Positions 1-9,696 of a DNA stretch of 57,366 nucleotides are shown piece by piece. The stretch lies in NCBI GenBank assembly GCA_028823415.1, contig JAPKBL010000023.1:1-57366 (forward strand), written 5' to 3'. Both the position numbers and the translations under genes were made by a program. Under the pieces are notes generated by a model. That model searched no databases. It was not told the origin of the DNA and saw only the letters and a program-made list of their open reading frames with translations. Positions within the stretch are counted from its first letter, which is position 1, and the number at the start of each line of letters is the position of its first letter. Source of the stretch: Mariniblastus sp. GTDB taxonomy: Bacteria > Planctomycetota > Planctomycetia > Pirellulales > Pirellulaceae.

Positions 1-13
1 GGAACGAACCTCG

Positions 14-574
14 ATGCCCATCCTCGGAAAAGAAAATGACATTTATCCCAGTGACCTACTGGCGAACGATGATTATTTAACAAGTGAAGATCGACAGTGG
101 TGGTGCATCTACACACTTTCTCGCCGCGAGAAAGACTTAATGCGAAAACTCGCGGTATTTAAAATAGCGCACTACAGTCCCGTCATTCCGAAACGTTACC
201 GATCGCCCAACGGCAGACTTCGCACTTCCTACGTTCCTCTGTTCCCTAATTATGTTTTTATGTTTGGCACCGACGAAGATCGGTACGAAGCAATGAAGAC
301 CAACTGCATTTCAAAGTGCAGCCCGATTACTGATCGGGAACAATTGGTTCATGATTTAAAGCAAATTCATTACGTCATCGATTCCGGAGTTGCCCTGACC
401 CCTGAGTCTCGACTGGAGCCTGGAAATAAAGTGAGGGTTAAGACAGGCCCCTTTGCCAATTACGAAGGAACAGTCATTCGCAGGGAAGGCAAAACTCGTC
501 TGCTTCTCTCCATCCAGTTCATTGAGCAATGCGTATCAATGGAAATGGACGAAGGGCTTTTAGATCCTTTATAA
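14..574 (+). CDS. NusG/RfaH-like specialised transcription antitermination protein
   Basis: Paralogue of NusG that probably rides RNA polymerase and suppresses polarity in the long polysaccharide operon behind it. The 186 residues show the NusG N-terminal (NGN) fold signature: an aromatic start (QWWCIYTLSR, about 28-37), the conserved LFPNYVF near 77-83, and a C-terminal KOW segment at about 136-160 (PGNKVRVKTGPFANYEG). Length fits specialised NusG proteins (RfaH, UpxY, LoaP), which sit at the head of capsule and exopolysaccharide loci, as here. I chose the ATG at 14; the frame stays open to the window edge, so an earlier start outside the window is possible. The role in this operon is inference from family and position. 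Which subgroup it belongs to cannot be decided by eye. Confidence 0.88.
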   Translation: MPILGKENDIYPSDLLANDDYLTSEDRQWWCIYTLSRREKDLMRKLAVFKIAHYSPVIPKRYRSPNGRLRTSYVPLFPNYVFMFGTDEDRYEAMKTNCISKCSPITDREQLVHDLKQIHYVIDSGVALTPESRLEPGNKVRVKTGPFANYEGTVIRREGKTRLLLSIQFIEQCVSMEMDEGLLDPL

Positions 575-914
575 AGCCTCTTTGTCCCAAGTTTCGCATC
601 TACCCAAATCTGGCCAAGGGCCACCCAAGAAATGAATTGACTACCTGCCAGAGCGCGGCATTCTAGGTAGTATATTTTCAATCGGCATAACCGGTATTAA
701 GAGATTGTTTTCTCGACTTACGGTGCCCTTGAGCGTGTCGACTTTTTCAATCTGTTGTTAAAGTGGATATTGAGACACTGACTCTGATCTTCGGGGCGGC
801 GTCTTGTTAGATCTTTCTTCCAGTCATCGGTGTCACCGACGGGGACGGAGTGCGCGCGGAAGCCTCCAGTTTCTACGCCATCTAAAATTCCACACACGGT
901 TTTATTAGTCGACT
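575..914. other. Intergenic leader with a hairpin, before rfbB
   Basis: No convincing gene in these 340 bases. ACTACC (640-645) pairs with GGTAGT (666-671) and an inner TGCC (646-649) pairs with GGCA (657-660), giving a two-part stem with a bulge, followed by an AT-rich run. It could be a terminator of the NusG-like gene or a leader structure on which the antiterminator acts. The TTGACT at 637-642 resembles a -35 box, but no good -10 lies at 16-18 bases. Confidence 0.35.
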
Positions 915-1973
915 GTGAAAAAAATACTCATTACCGGCGGGGCTGGGTTCATTGGCTCCAACCTGATTCGTCACCTGCTCGACACAACCGAATATCAAAT
1001 CATCAATGTCGACAAGTTAACCTATGCGAGTAATCCAAAATCACACAGTAAGATAAAAAACAACAATCGTTATCAGTTCTTTCCGTTTGATATCGCGAAG
1101 CCCCAGCAGTTAGCGGAGGCATTTTCGCTTTCACCTGATGCAGTGATCCACCTCGCATCGGAAACTCATGTAGATCGCTCAATAGAGGACGCAGGGGCGT
1201 TTATAGAGACAAACATTGTAGGAACCTATCACTTATTGCAACAATCACGAGAGCTTTACCAATCGCTCCACGGCACTCGCAAGTCCGAATTTCGGTTCTT
1301 TCACGTCTCAACTGATGAAGTTTATGGCTCGCTTCAATCACACGATGCCCCCTTTAGTGAAACTACGCCCTACGACCCACATTCGCCTTACTCTGCCAGC
1401 AAGGCGTCCGCCGACCATTTAGTCAGAGCATGGCACGCGACGTATCAATTACCCGTTTTGATTTCGCACAGTGCAAATAATTATGGGCCCTTTCAACACC
1501 AAGAAAAATTCATCCCAAAGATAATCGTTAGTGCACTGCAGTTAACCCACATTCCAGTCTATGGCGACGGTACGAATATTCGCGACTGGATTAATGTTGC
1601 AGACCATATTACGGCGACAACGGCAATTTTAAAAAATGGCCGCCCTGGCGAAACCTATAATATTAGTGCGAATTACGAACAAACCAATATGGAAATAGCG
1701 TTACAGGTTTGTCGGATTTTAGATGAACTTTATCCCATCTCCCAAAATCCTCGGTTGGCCTCCAGTTCACCAAACACCGGTGCCCCCTTAACGTCTTACG
1801 AGCAATTGATACGTCTGGTTGATGACCGGCCAGGGCATGATTTTCGCTATGCTAATGATTGCTCAAAACTCCGCGAAGAGCTGGGCTGGCGACCACAGTA
1901 CACCCATCCTGCAAGTCTCGCTGAAACTGTTAAATGGTATGTCGAGAATCAAGATTACTGGCGAGCGCCGTAA
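915..1973 (+). CDS. rfbB: dTDP-glucose 4,6-dehydratase
   Basis: Converts dTDP-D-glucose to dTDP-4-keto-6-deoxy-D-glucose, the branch point to rhamnose and other deoxysugars, in the cytoplasm. The 352-residue length is normal for RfbB/RmlB. The NAD-binding GGAGFIGS is at residues 8-15, the active-site STDEVYG at 132-138 and the YxxxK catalytic pair is Tyr159/Lys163. The start is GTG at 915 (MKKILITGG), directly at the Rossmann motif; no ATG fits. RmlA, RmlC and RmlD are not in the window, so the final sugar is unknown. It is followed after 92 bases by the GDP-fucose genes. Confidence 0.93.
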   Translation: MKKILITGGAGFIGSNLIRHLLDTTEYQIINVDKLTYASNPKSHSKIKNNNRYQFFPFDIAKPQQLAEAFSLSPDAVIHLASETHVDRSIEDAGAFIETNIVGTYHLLQQSRELYQSLHGTRKSEFRFFHVSTDEVYGSLQSHDAPFSETTPYDPHSPYSASKASADHLVRAWHATYQLPVLISHSANNYGPFQHQEKFIPKIIVSALQLTHIPVYGDGTNIRDWINVADHITATTAILKNGRPGETYNISANYEQTNMEIALQVCRILDELYPISQNPRLASSSPNTGAPLTSYEQLIRLVDDRPGHDFRYANDCSKLREELGWRPQYTHPASLAETVKWYVENQDYWRAP

Positions 1974-2005
1974 ATAAGTCAATCCACTCCATCCAATTCT
2001 TAAAA

Positions 2006-2017
2006 TTGACTATGATA
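2006..2017 (+). promoter_or_regulatory. Shared TTGACTATGATA motif upstream of fcl
   Basis: The 12-mer TTGACTATGATA lies 48 bases before the fcl start. It recurs exactly at 18234-18245 (upstream of wecB) and with one change at 19625-19636 (upstream of the wecC-like gene). It contains TATGAT, one mismatch from a -10 box, but no -35 at the usual distance. It may be a promoter element or operator of the polysaccharide genes. Confidence 0.4.
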
Positions 2018-2065
2018 AACAAACATGCTCTCCATCCTTTATTTTAAAAACAAGTACATTCAGTT

Positions 2066-3040
2066 TTGAATTCTCAACCTCAATTCGAATCTCTGCGTTC
2101 ACAGCGGGTCTACGTAGCGGGGCATCGCGGCATGGTTGGCAAGGCGTTGCTTCGCGCCCTTGAATCTCGCGGCGTCGATGATGTAATTTGCAAAACCAGA
2201 AGTGAACTGGATTTATGCGATCAACGATCGGTGAGTGATTTTTTTGAAGCAGAACGCCCCGATTGCGTCCTCTTTGCCGCAGCAAAAGTCGGCGGCATCC
2301 ATTCCAACAACACTTACCCAGCCGAGTTTATTTATCAAAACCTATCGATGGCAACCAATGCGATTCATGCCGCATTCGAGAACCAGGTAACCCGTTTTCT
2401 GTTTCTCGGTAGCACCTGCATTTACCCTCGGATGGCCCCGCAGCCAATGCCCGAATCGTGCCTCCTGAGCGGCCCTTTAGAAAAAACGAACGAAGCCTAC
2501 GCCCTAGCCAAAATCGCTGGCTTGAAAATGTGCGAATTCTATCGCAAGCAATATAACGTGACCTTTCATTCAGCGATGCCCACCAACCTCTATGGCCCTG
2601 GAGATAATTATCATCCGGAAAATTCTCATGTCTTGCCGGCACTGATTCGTCGATTTCACGAAGCGAAGCAAAGCGATTGTCCCGAAGTCGTTATTTGGGG
2701 CACCGGATCGCCACGGCGGGAATTCCTTCATGTGGATGATCTGGCGAGCGGAGTGCTTCACTTGTGCACCCTTTCCAACCCGCCCGATTTAGTCAATATC
2801 GGGACTGGAAACGACGTTACGATCTTGGAGTTAGCAACCCAAATTGCAAAAGTGGTGGGTTATCAAGGCGAGATTAAAACCGATCCACAGCGTCCCGACG
2901 GCACTCCTGTCAAACGCACGGATATGAATTTAATGCACTCGACCGGCTGGAATGCAAAAATTTCTCTGCCGGAAGGTCTGAAAATGACCTATGACCATTT
3001 TCTGCAAGAGGCACAAGATGGTAAACTGCGGGCGGTTTGA
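2066..3040 (+). CDS. fcl: GDP-L-fucose synthase
   Basis: Epimerase/reductase that turns GDP-4-keto-6-deoxy-D-mannose into GDP-L-fucose, acting after Gmd encoded next door. The 324 residues match the family length. The NADP-binding GHRGMVG at 19-25 is the diagnostic Fcl/WcaG variant of the Rossmann glycine motif, and the catalytic pair is Tyr145/Lys149 (YALAK). The start appears to be TTG at 2066; no ATG or GTG fits before the Rossmann motif. The gene order fcl-gmd with 88 bases between them supports a fucose module. The start carries some uncertainty. Confidence 0.92.
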   Translation: MNSQPQFESLRSQRVYVAGHRGMVGKALLRALESRGVDDVICKTRSELDLCDQRSVSDFFEAERPDCVLFAAAKVGGIHSNNTYPAEFIYQNLSMATNAIHAAFENQVTRFLFLGSTCIYPRMAPQPMPESCLLSGPLEKTNEAYALAKIAGLKMCEFYRKQYNVTFHSAMPTNLYGPGDNYHPENSHVLPALIRRFHEAKQSDCPEVVIWGTGSPRREFLHVDDLASGVLHLCTLSNPPDLVNIGTGNDVTILELATQIAKVVGYQGEIKTDPQRPDGTPVKRTDMNLMHSTGWNAKISLPEGLKMTYDHFLQEAQDGKLRAV

Positions 3041-3069
3041 TCTGAGAGCCCTCAAATCACTCGACGGCC

Positions 3070-3096
3070 ACCGGTTTCAAATATGAAACGCCCGGT
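3070..3096 (+). terminator. Hairpin between fcl and gmd
   Basis: GTTTCA (3074-3079) pairs with TGAAAC (3084-3089) around an AATA loop. The stem extends to ACCG/CGGT with a three-base bulge. No T-run follows, so it is more likely an attenuator or mRNA-processing structure than a strong terminator. Confidence 0.3.
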
Positions 3097-3128
3097 TCAT
3101 AAAATATTTACCTAAACGCACAAATGAA

Positions 3129-4148
3129 ATGACCAAAAAAGCACTGATCACCGGAATCACAGGACAAGACGGATCCTATCTCGCGGAACTGCTATTAGGC
3201 AAAGGCTACGAAGTTCATGGAGTTGTTCGCCGTAGCAGCAGTTTCAACACGGACCGTATCGACCACATCTATCGTGACCCCCACGAGTCCGACGCCAAAT
3301 TGTTTTTGCATTATGGAGATTTGACGGACGGTCAAAACCTCACCAACCTTGTTCTCGATGCCAAGCCCGACGAAATTTACAATCTCGGCGCGCAAAGCCA
3401 CGTCCGCGTGTCCTTTGACGCGCCGGCATATACCGTTCAAGTGGTTGGGATCGGCGCTCTCAATGTTTTGGAAGCGGCCCGTCAGTTAAACAAGACGCAT
3501 ACGACCAAGGTTTACCAGGCGTCTTCGTCTGAAATGTATGGTGACGTCATTGAAACGCCGCAAACCGAAACGACACCCTTTCAGCCACAAAGTCCATATG
3601 CCTGTGCGAAGGTTTACGCATTCCACCAAACTGTCAATTATCGTCAGGCATACGACTTATTTGCGGTCAATGGAATTTTGTTCAACCATGAGTCCCCTCG
3701 CCGCGGTGAAACTTTTGTAACCCGAAAAATTACTCGGGCAGCCACACGCATCAAGCTAGGCTTGCAGGATAAACTTTTCCTTGGAAACCTCGATGCGAAA
3801 CGCGACTGGGGCTATGCCAAAGATTACGTCGAGGGCATGTGGCGAATGCTGCAGCACTCCGAGCCGGACGATTTCGTTTTGGCGACTGGCGAGACACAAA
3901 CCATTCGCCAATTTCTCGATTACTCGTTCGGGCGGCTCGATTTGGATTGGTCAAAATACGTAGAAATTGACCCCCGATATTTCCGACCTACCGAAGTCAA
4001 TTTACTGCTCGGCGACGCGTCCAAAGCAAAAGACATACTCGGTTGGGCCCCTCAGACGAGCTGCAAAGAGCTGGCTGAAATCATGGTGGATCACGACCTT
4101 GAACTCGCTCAGCACGAAGCAACTCAAGCAAGTTTATCCGACGGTTAA
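3129..4148 (+). CDS. gmd: GDP-mannose 4,6-dehydratase
   Basis: Dehydrates GDP-D-mannose to GDP-4-keto-6-deoxy-D-mannose, the first step to GDP-L-fucose or GDP-rhamnose. The 339 residues carry GITGQDGS at 9-16 (the characteristic Gmd glycine motif), SSSEMYG at 132-138 and Tyr157/Lys161 (YACAK). The family's [17 protein letters not shown] stretch follows. The ATG at 3129 is the start; an ATG five bases earlier is out of frame and stops at once. With fcl immediately upstream, L-fucose is the probable product entering the surface glycan. Confidence 0.96.
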   Translation: MTKKALITGITGQDGSYLAELLLGKGYEVHGVVRRSSSFNTDRIDHIYRDPHESDAKLFLHYGDLTDGQNLTNLVLDAKPDEIYNLGAQSHVRVSFDAPAYTVQVVGIGALNVLEAARQLNKTHTTKVYQASSSEMYGDVIETPQTETTPFQPQSPYACAKVYAFHQTVNYRQAYDLFAVNGILFNHESPRRGETFVTRKITRAATRIKLGLQDKLFLGNLDAKRDWGYAKDYVEGMWRMLQHSEPDDFVLATGETQTIRQFLDYSFGRLDLDWSKYVEIDPRYFRPTEVNLLLGDASKAKDILGWAPQTSCKELAEIMVDHDLELAQHEATQASLSDG

Positions 4149-4174
4149 CTTTGTCAGACTTAGCCGGTGATGGA

Positions 4175-6328
4175 ATGACCCAAACGAATGACTCGTATAG
4201 AAAGAGAAAAATTCACACCCCGCGAATAATGCAAAATAATTTCACTTCTCGAATGATGGCCTGCGGGGCGAAGTTAATTCTCTTTCTGCTGTCTGCAGCA
4301 GGCGTTACGGACCGGAACCTACACGCTGAGGGTGAAAACCTTATTCTTGTGGTGAACTCCTCCTCTGCGGATTCATTGGCGGTCGCTAACCACTACATTG
4401 AACTCCGAAATATTCCACCTTTAAACGTCATCTATATTGATAGCTTTAAAATTCTACCCAATCTGGATGGAGAGAGTGCCCATGTTAAGTATTTTGAATC
4501 TCAGGTACTTAACCCCGTTTTAGAGGCGATTGAAAAAAGAGGATTGCGGTCTCAAATTCAATACATTGTTTACTCCGCAGGCTTTCCAACGCGAGTAACC
4601 TGCCAACCTCAAATTGGAAAGTTTCTCAAAGCCACCAATCAAAAATATGACATTCACTTCCATGCGCCATGGGCCTCTTTAACCAGTGCCACGTTTTTTC
4701 ATGAGAATATTTTTTCTGATGCGCCGGATTTTGTTCGACTGGATGCCAATCGTTATGCCACCCATCGAACAGACGACTTATTTAAAAATCCGTTTGTTAA
4801 TGAATCTGGAACCGATTTCGATTTGGGCGTTGCCGCTCTCCAGAAAGGTGACTACGCGACATCCATTGCTAAATTTGATTTACTCGTAACAGAGAATCCC
4901 AGACAGCCGATCGTCCGTTTCTTTCTGGCAAAAGCACTCTCCAGTGCAGGCCAGTTGGAAAAGGGAACCCAACAACTTCGGATCTGCAAAGAATTGGGCT
5001 GGAGCTACCCCGAAGTTATTCTCGCGGACGCAGCATTTTCTCCGCTGAAATCCAATCGAGAATTTAAGAATCTCTTGGATGAAATGGAGTCCAACCCGCT
5101 CCGCGTTCGCGGCAGTCGCAGTTTTCGCTCTGGTGAATTTTGGGCCAGTAACGGCTGGCCCAATGGCTCGACAGAACAAGGCGAGCGGTATGTGCTTTCC
5201 ACCATGCTCGCGGTCACTGGGGAGAATGCGTCGAGCCTTGATCAAGCGTTCCAGCAACTGGAGTCCAGTGTTCAAGCCGATGGCTCTCACCCTCAAGGGA
5301 CTTTCTTTTTTGCAGACCACGAAAACATCAGATCCAAAATTCGAAAAAACACGTTTCAAGCTGCTGCCGACCAATTGATAAAAATGGGCTTTGACGTCGA
5401 CATATCTAACTCCACCGCTCCCAAAAATAAACAAAACATATTAGGCGCCACCCTCGGAAGCCCCGTCGTGGACTGGAAATCAACTAATAGCAAATTTGTG
5501 CCAGGTGCACTGTGTGATAACTTTACCAGTTACGGTGGTTGGTGGGCAAAAGCATCTCAAACTCAGCTGTCTGATTTTCTTAACGCGGGGGCTGCGGGGG
5601 CAAGCGGCACTGTCTACGAGCCATACACGATACCGGCCAAATTCCCCGGAGCTGATTTACATGTCCATTATGCAAAGGGATTTTCACTAGCCGAAGCGTT
5701 CTATCAATCCGTCCCGTGCCCCTTTCAATTGCTGATCGTTGGCGATCCGCTGTGTCGTCCGTTTGGACAATTTCCTTCCTTCGATGTCGATGGTTTGCTA
5801 GACCGTACCGTCGTCAAATCCAACTTCGAAATTCAATTTACGAATACAGATTCGGACACACCCATTCGTCATTTTGAAATATTCTTAGATGGGAAGCTAA
5901 CTGGTAAAACCGATGGGGAATCGCCATTTCAATTCGAACTATCAAAACTCTCCGAAGGCTACCATGATTTGCGTGTTGTAGCTGTCGCGAATTCTTCCGC
6001 TGCAGCCACAACGAGTAAACAGCTTGAATTCTTCGTGCGCACAAACGGGGATCAAGTCAAATTGGTTCTCAATAAAAAAACCACTAACTTGGGCCAACCG
6101 ATCACGATCGAAGCCATCGCGTCTGACAATCAAACTGTCAAGATTTTGCACAACTCTCGAGTCGTCGCTAACATCAAATCAGGATCTTCTGGAGAGATCG
6201 ATTCGAGCCTGCTTGGACAAGGACATTCCAAACTATACGGTGTGATTGAGGTGAACGGCAAGGAAATTGTCAGTGTTCCTGTGAGCATACACATCTTGCC
6301 CAATTCCGATCAAAAAAACCTTCGCTAA
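4175..6328 (+). CDS. Secreted TIGR03790-like protein
   Basis: About 717 residues, function unknown. It begins with a charged stretch and a hydrophobic segment (LILFLLSAAGV), consistent with export. The N-terminal ENLILVVNSSSADSLAVANHY followed by RNIPPLNVIYID, and the later LLIVGDPLCRPFG, are the signatures I associate with the TIGR03790 family, common in planctomycetes. The middle (about residues 215-290) looks TPR-like (GVAALQKGDYATSIAKFDLL). The C-terminal 200 residues look like one or two Ig-like domains (HFEIFLDGKLTGKTDGESPF). The frame also opens at TTG 4151, three bases after the gmd stop, but ATG 4175 follows a GGTGATGGA ribosome-binding-like stretch and is preferred. Its place among glycan genes suggests an envelope role; that is inference. 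Confidence 0.75.
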   Translation: MTQTNDSYRKRKIHTPRIMQNNFTSRMMACGAKLILFLLSAAGVTDRNLHAEGENLILVVNSSSADSLAVANHYIELRNIPPLNVIYIDSFKILPNLDGESAHVKYFESQVLNPVLEAIEKRGLRSQIQYIVYSAGFPTRVTCQPQIGKFLKATNQKYDIHFHAPWASLTSATFFHENIFSDAPDFVRLDANRYATHRTDDLFKNPFVNESGTDFDLGVAALQKGDYATSIAKFDLLVTENPRQPIVRFFLAKALSSAGQLEKGTQQLRICKELGWSYPEVILADAAFSPLKSNREFKNLLDEMESNPLRVRGSRSFRSGEFWASNGWPNGSTEQGERYVLSTMLAVTGENASSLDQAFQQLESSVQADGSHPQGTFFFADHENIRSKIRKNTFQAAADQLIKMGFDVDISNSTAPKNKQNILGATLGSPVVDWKSTNSKFVPGALCDNFTSYGGWWAKASQTQLSDFLNAGAAGASGTVYEPYTIPAKFPGADLHVHYAKGFSLAEAFYQSVPCPFQLLIVGDPLCRPFGQFPSFDVDGLLDRTVVKSNFEIQFTNTDSDTPIRHFEIFLDGKLTGKTDGESPFQFELSKLSEGYHDLRVVAVANSSAAATTSKQLEFFVRTNGDQVKLVLNKKTTNLGQPITIEAIASDNQTVKILHNSRVVANIKSGSSGEIDSSLLGQGHSKLYGVIEVNGKEIVSVPVSIHILPNSDQKNLR

Positions 6329-6376
6329 CATCCAGCTAACCAACAATTTCCATGATGGCGTCAGATCTTTGATGCT

Positions 6377-7708
6377 TTGCTTCGGTTAGAACTCGCTATT
6401 AAAAAACAAATAAAATCTAATTTCGGTTGGCTTGCAATCGACAAGACGCTGGCCATCTTCCATTCGCTAGTTGTTGGTGCGATGGTGGCAAAATATCTCG
6501 AACCCTCTAAGTTCGGCATTTTAGCAAACGCGATGGCGATCGGGGCCATCATGAGACCACTCGTCAGTCTGGGCAGCGACCAAGTCGTCACGCGGCGGTT
6601 CATTCATGAAGACGAACGTGCTGGACTTTATTGGACCATGTTCTGTGCTCGAATTGCCCTCGGTTTGGTGGCCTGCATTGCGATCTTCCTATGCCTGTAC
6701 TCAGGATTAATTAAGCTATCCGATCAAGCAGAGGCATGGGTCATCATCATTACAACCGTGCCGCTTATCTTTAGCGGTTTCGAATTGTCTACGCTCTTGC
6801 TTCGTGCTGACTTGCTTAATAAATATGGTGTCATTGGAATCAATGTTGTCCTTTTATTCGTATCGGCAGCAAAAATATTACTCATCTATATGGGAATGGA
6901 CATCGTTTGGTTCGCGGCAATGAATGCCTGCAATGCGGCGCTCGCCAGCATCGTCACCTATCTGGTATCTCAGCGACTTGGGTTAGTGCCTGCATTTGAA
7001 TTCCCCAAAAAAGAAATCTTCTTGGGAGTGGTGCGTGAATGCTGGCCACTGATTATTTCAACACTGAGCGTCGTGCTTTACATGAATATTGACTGTCTCA
7101 TGCTCCGTGCGATGGATAGCTCGAGGGAAGCGGGGATTTATGCGGTCGCGGTCAGGCTTTCGATGGTGTGGTATTTTTTGCCAGTTGTCTTGGGGGCAAG
7201 TTTTCTGCCCTGGTTAACCAAAATTTATCATGACCGCCCTGATTATTACCGCGCTGCACTTCAACGTTATTTTGAAATCAACGCATTGCTATCCTACGCC
7301 TGTGTGTTGGTTGCATTTTTTACATTTCCAATATTGATTAACTTATTGTTTGGACCGGAATACCACGAATCTTTGGCGGTTTTTCAGGTTCACGTTTTCG
7401 GCGTCATTTTTGTTTTTATGGGAACCGCCAGAGCCCAGCACCTGAACCTTACAAAAATGCATGTCTTCAATATGGCTTCTACGCTCCTTGGGCTATTCAT
7501 TAACATCGTCCTAAATTTCTATTTGATTCCACTGTATTCCAGTTACGGAGCGGCGATCTCGACTGTGATTAGTTTCTCAGTCTCCGCCTACCTTTCCTCT
7601 TTCTTATTTCCCAAACTCTCCAGTATTGCCATGCTGCAGACAACCTCTTGGCTGGCCTCGCCATTTAAAAGCTATTTCATTTTAAAAGAGCTAATTTATT
7701 CCCGATGA
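6377..7708 (+). CDS. Polysaccharide flippase (Wzx-like, MOP superfamily)
   Basis: Integral inner-membrane protein of 443 residues with about 12 hydrophobic segments. It probably flips lipid-linked oligosaccharide units to the periplasm. The N-terminus (KTLAIFHSLVVGAMVAKYLEP) and FGILANAMAIGAI are typical of Wzx/O-antigen transporters. The frame is closed by TGA at 6353-6355, and the only start codon before the first helix is TTG at 6377, so I accept TTG. It overlaps the next gene by four bases (ATGA), indicating one transcription unit. Confidence 0.85.
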   Translation: MLRLELAIKKQIKSNFGWLAIDKTLAIFHSLVVGAMVAKYLEPSKFGILANAMAIGAIMRPLVSLGSDQVVTRRFIHEDERAGLYWTMFCARIALGLVACIAIFLCLYSGLIKLSDQAEAWVIIITTVPLIFSGFELSTLLLRADLLNKYGVIGINVVLLFVSAAKILLIYMGMDIVWFAAMNACNAALASIVTYLVSQRLGLVPAFEFPKKEIFLGVVRECWPLIISTLSVVLYMNIDCLMLRAMDSSREAGIYAVAVRLSMVWYFLPVVLGASFLPWLTKIYHDRPDYYRAALQRYFEINALLSYACVLVAFFTFPILINLLFGPEYHESLAVFQVHVFGVIFVFMGTARAQHLNLTKMHVFNMASTLLGLFINIVLNFYLIPLYSSYGAAISTVISFSVSAYLSSFLFPKLSSIAMLQTTSWLASPFKSYFILKELIYSR

Positions 7709-8427
7709 AGACCTTCAAAAATAAATTAAAGGAAAAAATTCTGCGACCTGCTTTGCAAAAAATTGGATGTGGCTTTCTCTCCTCGGTCGGACTCGAGCAC
7801 GTAGATATGCAATTAGTTTCCATCCTAAAATGGAAAAAGAACGGCTTTTTTATAGAAGCGGGCGCCAATGACGGGATCCGGCAAAGCAACACCTACTATT
7901 TCGAAAAAGTACTCCGCTGGAATGGCCTGTTGGTTGAGCCCATTCCAGCTCAGGCTGAAAAATGCCGCAAAAATCGTTCGAATTCTCAGGTCATTAATGC
8001 AGCTCTGGTTCGCCATGACTATCCTAATGAAACGGTTTGCATTGAACTGGCTGATTTAATGTCTGTCGTCAACGACGGAAGCATTGAGCCTGCAATGGTC
8101 GAAAGCCATGTCGCGCGAGGCAGAGAGGTTCAACATCTTGAACAACAGGCCTCCATTGATGTCAAAGCCACCACGTTAACCAAAATTCTAAACAAACTGA
8201 AAGTCAGCCACGTCGATTTCTTTTCACTGGATGTTGAAGGATATGAAACCGAGGTTCTCCGAGGGATCGATTTTTCGACAATCACGTTTGATTATATTTT
8301 TGTTGAGACAAGGTTAGAGAACGAAGCTGAAATCGACAGCATCCTCACCAAGGCTAATCTGAAAATGACACATCAGTGGCTAAATCCCTCGTACTCCAAC
8401 CGCCTGTATTCCAGAGCTGGAAATTAA
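7705..8427 (+). CDS. FkbM family SAM-dependent methyltransferase
   Basis: Likely O-methylates a sugar of the surface glycan. The 240 residues contain the SAM-binding FIEAGANDG (about 50-58), the YFEKVLRWNGLLVEPIP segment diagnostic of FkbM proteins, and the late SLDVEGYETEVLRG motif. The ATG overlaps the flippase stop (ATGA), so the two are translationally coupled. Target sugar and position cannot be read from sequence. FkbM methyltransferases are frequent in exopolysaccharide loci, which fits here. Confidence 0.88.
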   Translation: MKTFKNKLKEKILRPALQKIGCGFLSSVGLEHVDMQLVSILKWKKNGFFIEAGANDGIRQSNTYYFEKVLRWNGLLVEPIPAQAEKCRKNRSNSQVINAALVRHDYPNETVCIELADLMSVVNDGSIEPAMVESHVARGREVQHLEQQASIDVKATTLTKILNKLKVSHVDFFSLDVEGYETEVLRGIDFSTITFDYIFVETRLENEAEIDSILTKANLKMTHQWLNPSYSNRLYSRAGN

Positions 8428-8481
8428 TTTATTCATTTACAAAGCCAAACATGATCAATCCATTGCACGGCCGACGAGGGG

Positions 8482-9696
8482 ATGGGAATTGATAATCCTA
8501 TGACATCGGATACGCTTCCAGCAATCGTTGTCGTCGGCTACAACCGCCCCGATTCGCTACGACGTTTATTAGACTATTTAAACCTAGCCAACTATCGGTT
8601 CGATAATATTGAGTTAGTCATCAGTCTTGATTTCTGCAGTAGTCCGCTTGGGGACTTAACTCAAAAGGTAGCCGCGGCCTTTGATTGGCAACACGGCAAG
8701 AAGCGGGTCATTCTCCAGGCCACAAACATGGGCCTGCGAAATCACGTGCTCGCGTGCGGTGACTTATCAGAGTCTTATGGCGCCATTATCTTACTGGAGG
8801 ATGACTTATCCGTTGGTCCGGATTTCTATCATTTCGCCAAAACCGCCTTAGACTTTTCTGATCGACAACCATCCATCGGCGGAGTTTCACTTTACAATCA
8901 CAAGACAAATTTTTTAAATCAGCTTCCCTTTGAGCCCGTTTACGATGGCTACGACAATTACTATTTACAGATCGCGTCTTCGTGGGGGCAGGCCTGGACT
9001 CACGCACAATGGACTTCTTTTCGCACCTGGTACGACGAGATCGAAAAAACGGAACAAGAGGGTCTTTCTGGCTCGACCATAGCCGATGGATCCGTCCCCA
9101 AAACGGTGATGAATTGGCCACCCACTTCGTGGTTAAAATATTTCATACGATATTTAGTTGCAACGGATAAGCTTTTTCTCTATCCGCATCACTCACACAC
9201 CACCAATCATTCGGATTCCGGCACTCACATCGACAAGCCTAACAACCGCTGGCAAGTCCCATTAGCCATGCGGACCAATTCACTTCGGTTCTCTAGTCCC
9301 GCCGATTCACTTTCTGTTTACGACTCTCATTTCGAGATATCGCAAGAGAAATTAAAACAAATGGCTCCTGCGCTCAACGAGTTTGATTTTGACGTCGACC
9401 TCTTTGGAACCAAAGATCCGGAATCATTTACCAAGCCTTACGTATTAACTTCGAAAAGACCGTCGGCCCACGAATTGCAATTTGATCTCGTACGCAAACC
9501 GATGGCAGCTAATTTCCTGCGCGACACGCCCGACTCTAAGCGGCCAACCTTTTATTTATGCCAAACGAAAGACATGTCATTTCAGCCTGGCCTATCTCTC
9601 AACAATATCAATGAAGTCGAATACTTTTACGGCCATTTACCAATTCGAACTCTATTAAAAAACACATTCAAATACTTTCTGCAAAAACGCAAATGA
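8482..9696 (+). CDS. Glycosyltransferase with a GNT-I-like EDD motif
   Basis: 404-residue probable glycosyltransferase of GT-A fold. Seen: an N-terminal nucleotide-sugar entry AIVVVGYNRPDSLRRLL (about 14-30), then ILLEDDLSVGPDF, the acidic metal-binding motif of the GNT-I/GT13-like and related families, followed by SSWGQAWTHAQW. Start ATG 8482 is used; ATG 8500 is an alternative six codons in. The stop overlaps the next gene (ATGA). Donor and acceptor are unknown. An assignment to a particular CAZy family would need a profile search. Confidence 0.75.
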   Translation: MGIDNPMTSDTLPAIVVVGYNRPDSLRRLLDYLNLANYRFDNIELVISLDFCSSPLGDLTQKVAAAFDWQHGKKRVILQATNMGLRNHVLACGDLSESYGAIILLEDDLSVGPDFYHFAKTALDFSDRQPSIGGVSLYNHKTNFLNQLPFEPVYDGYDNYYLQIASSWGQAWTHAQWTSFRTWYDEIEKTEQEGLSGSTIADGSVPKTVMNWPPTSWLKYFIRYLVATDKLFLYPHHSHTTNHSDSGTHIDKPNNRWQVPLAMRTNSLRFSSPADSLSVYDSHFEISQEKLKQMAPALNEFDFDVDLFGTKDPESFTKPYVLTSKRPSAHELQFDLVRKPMAANFLRDTPDSKRPTFYLCQTKDMSFQPGLSLNNINEVEYFYGHLPIRTLLKNTFKYFLQKRK

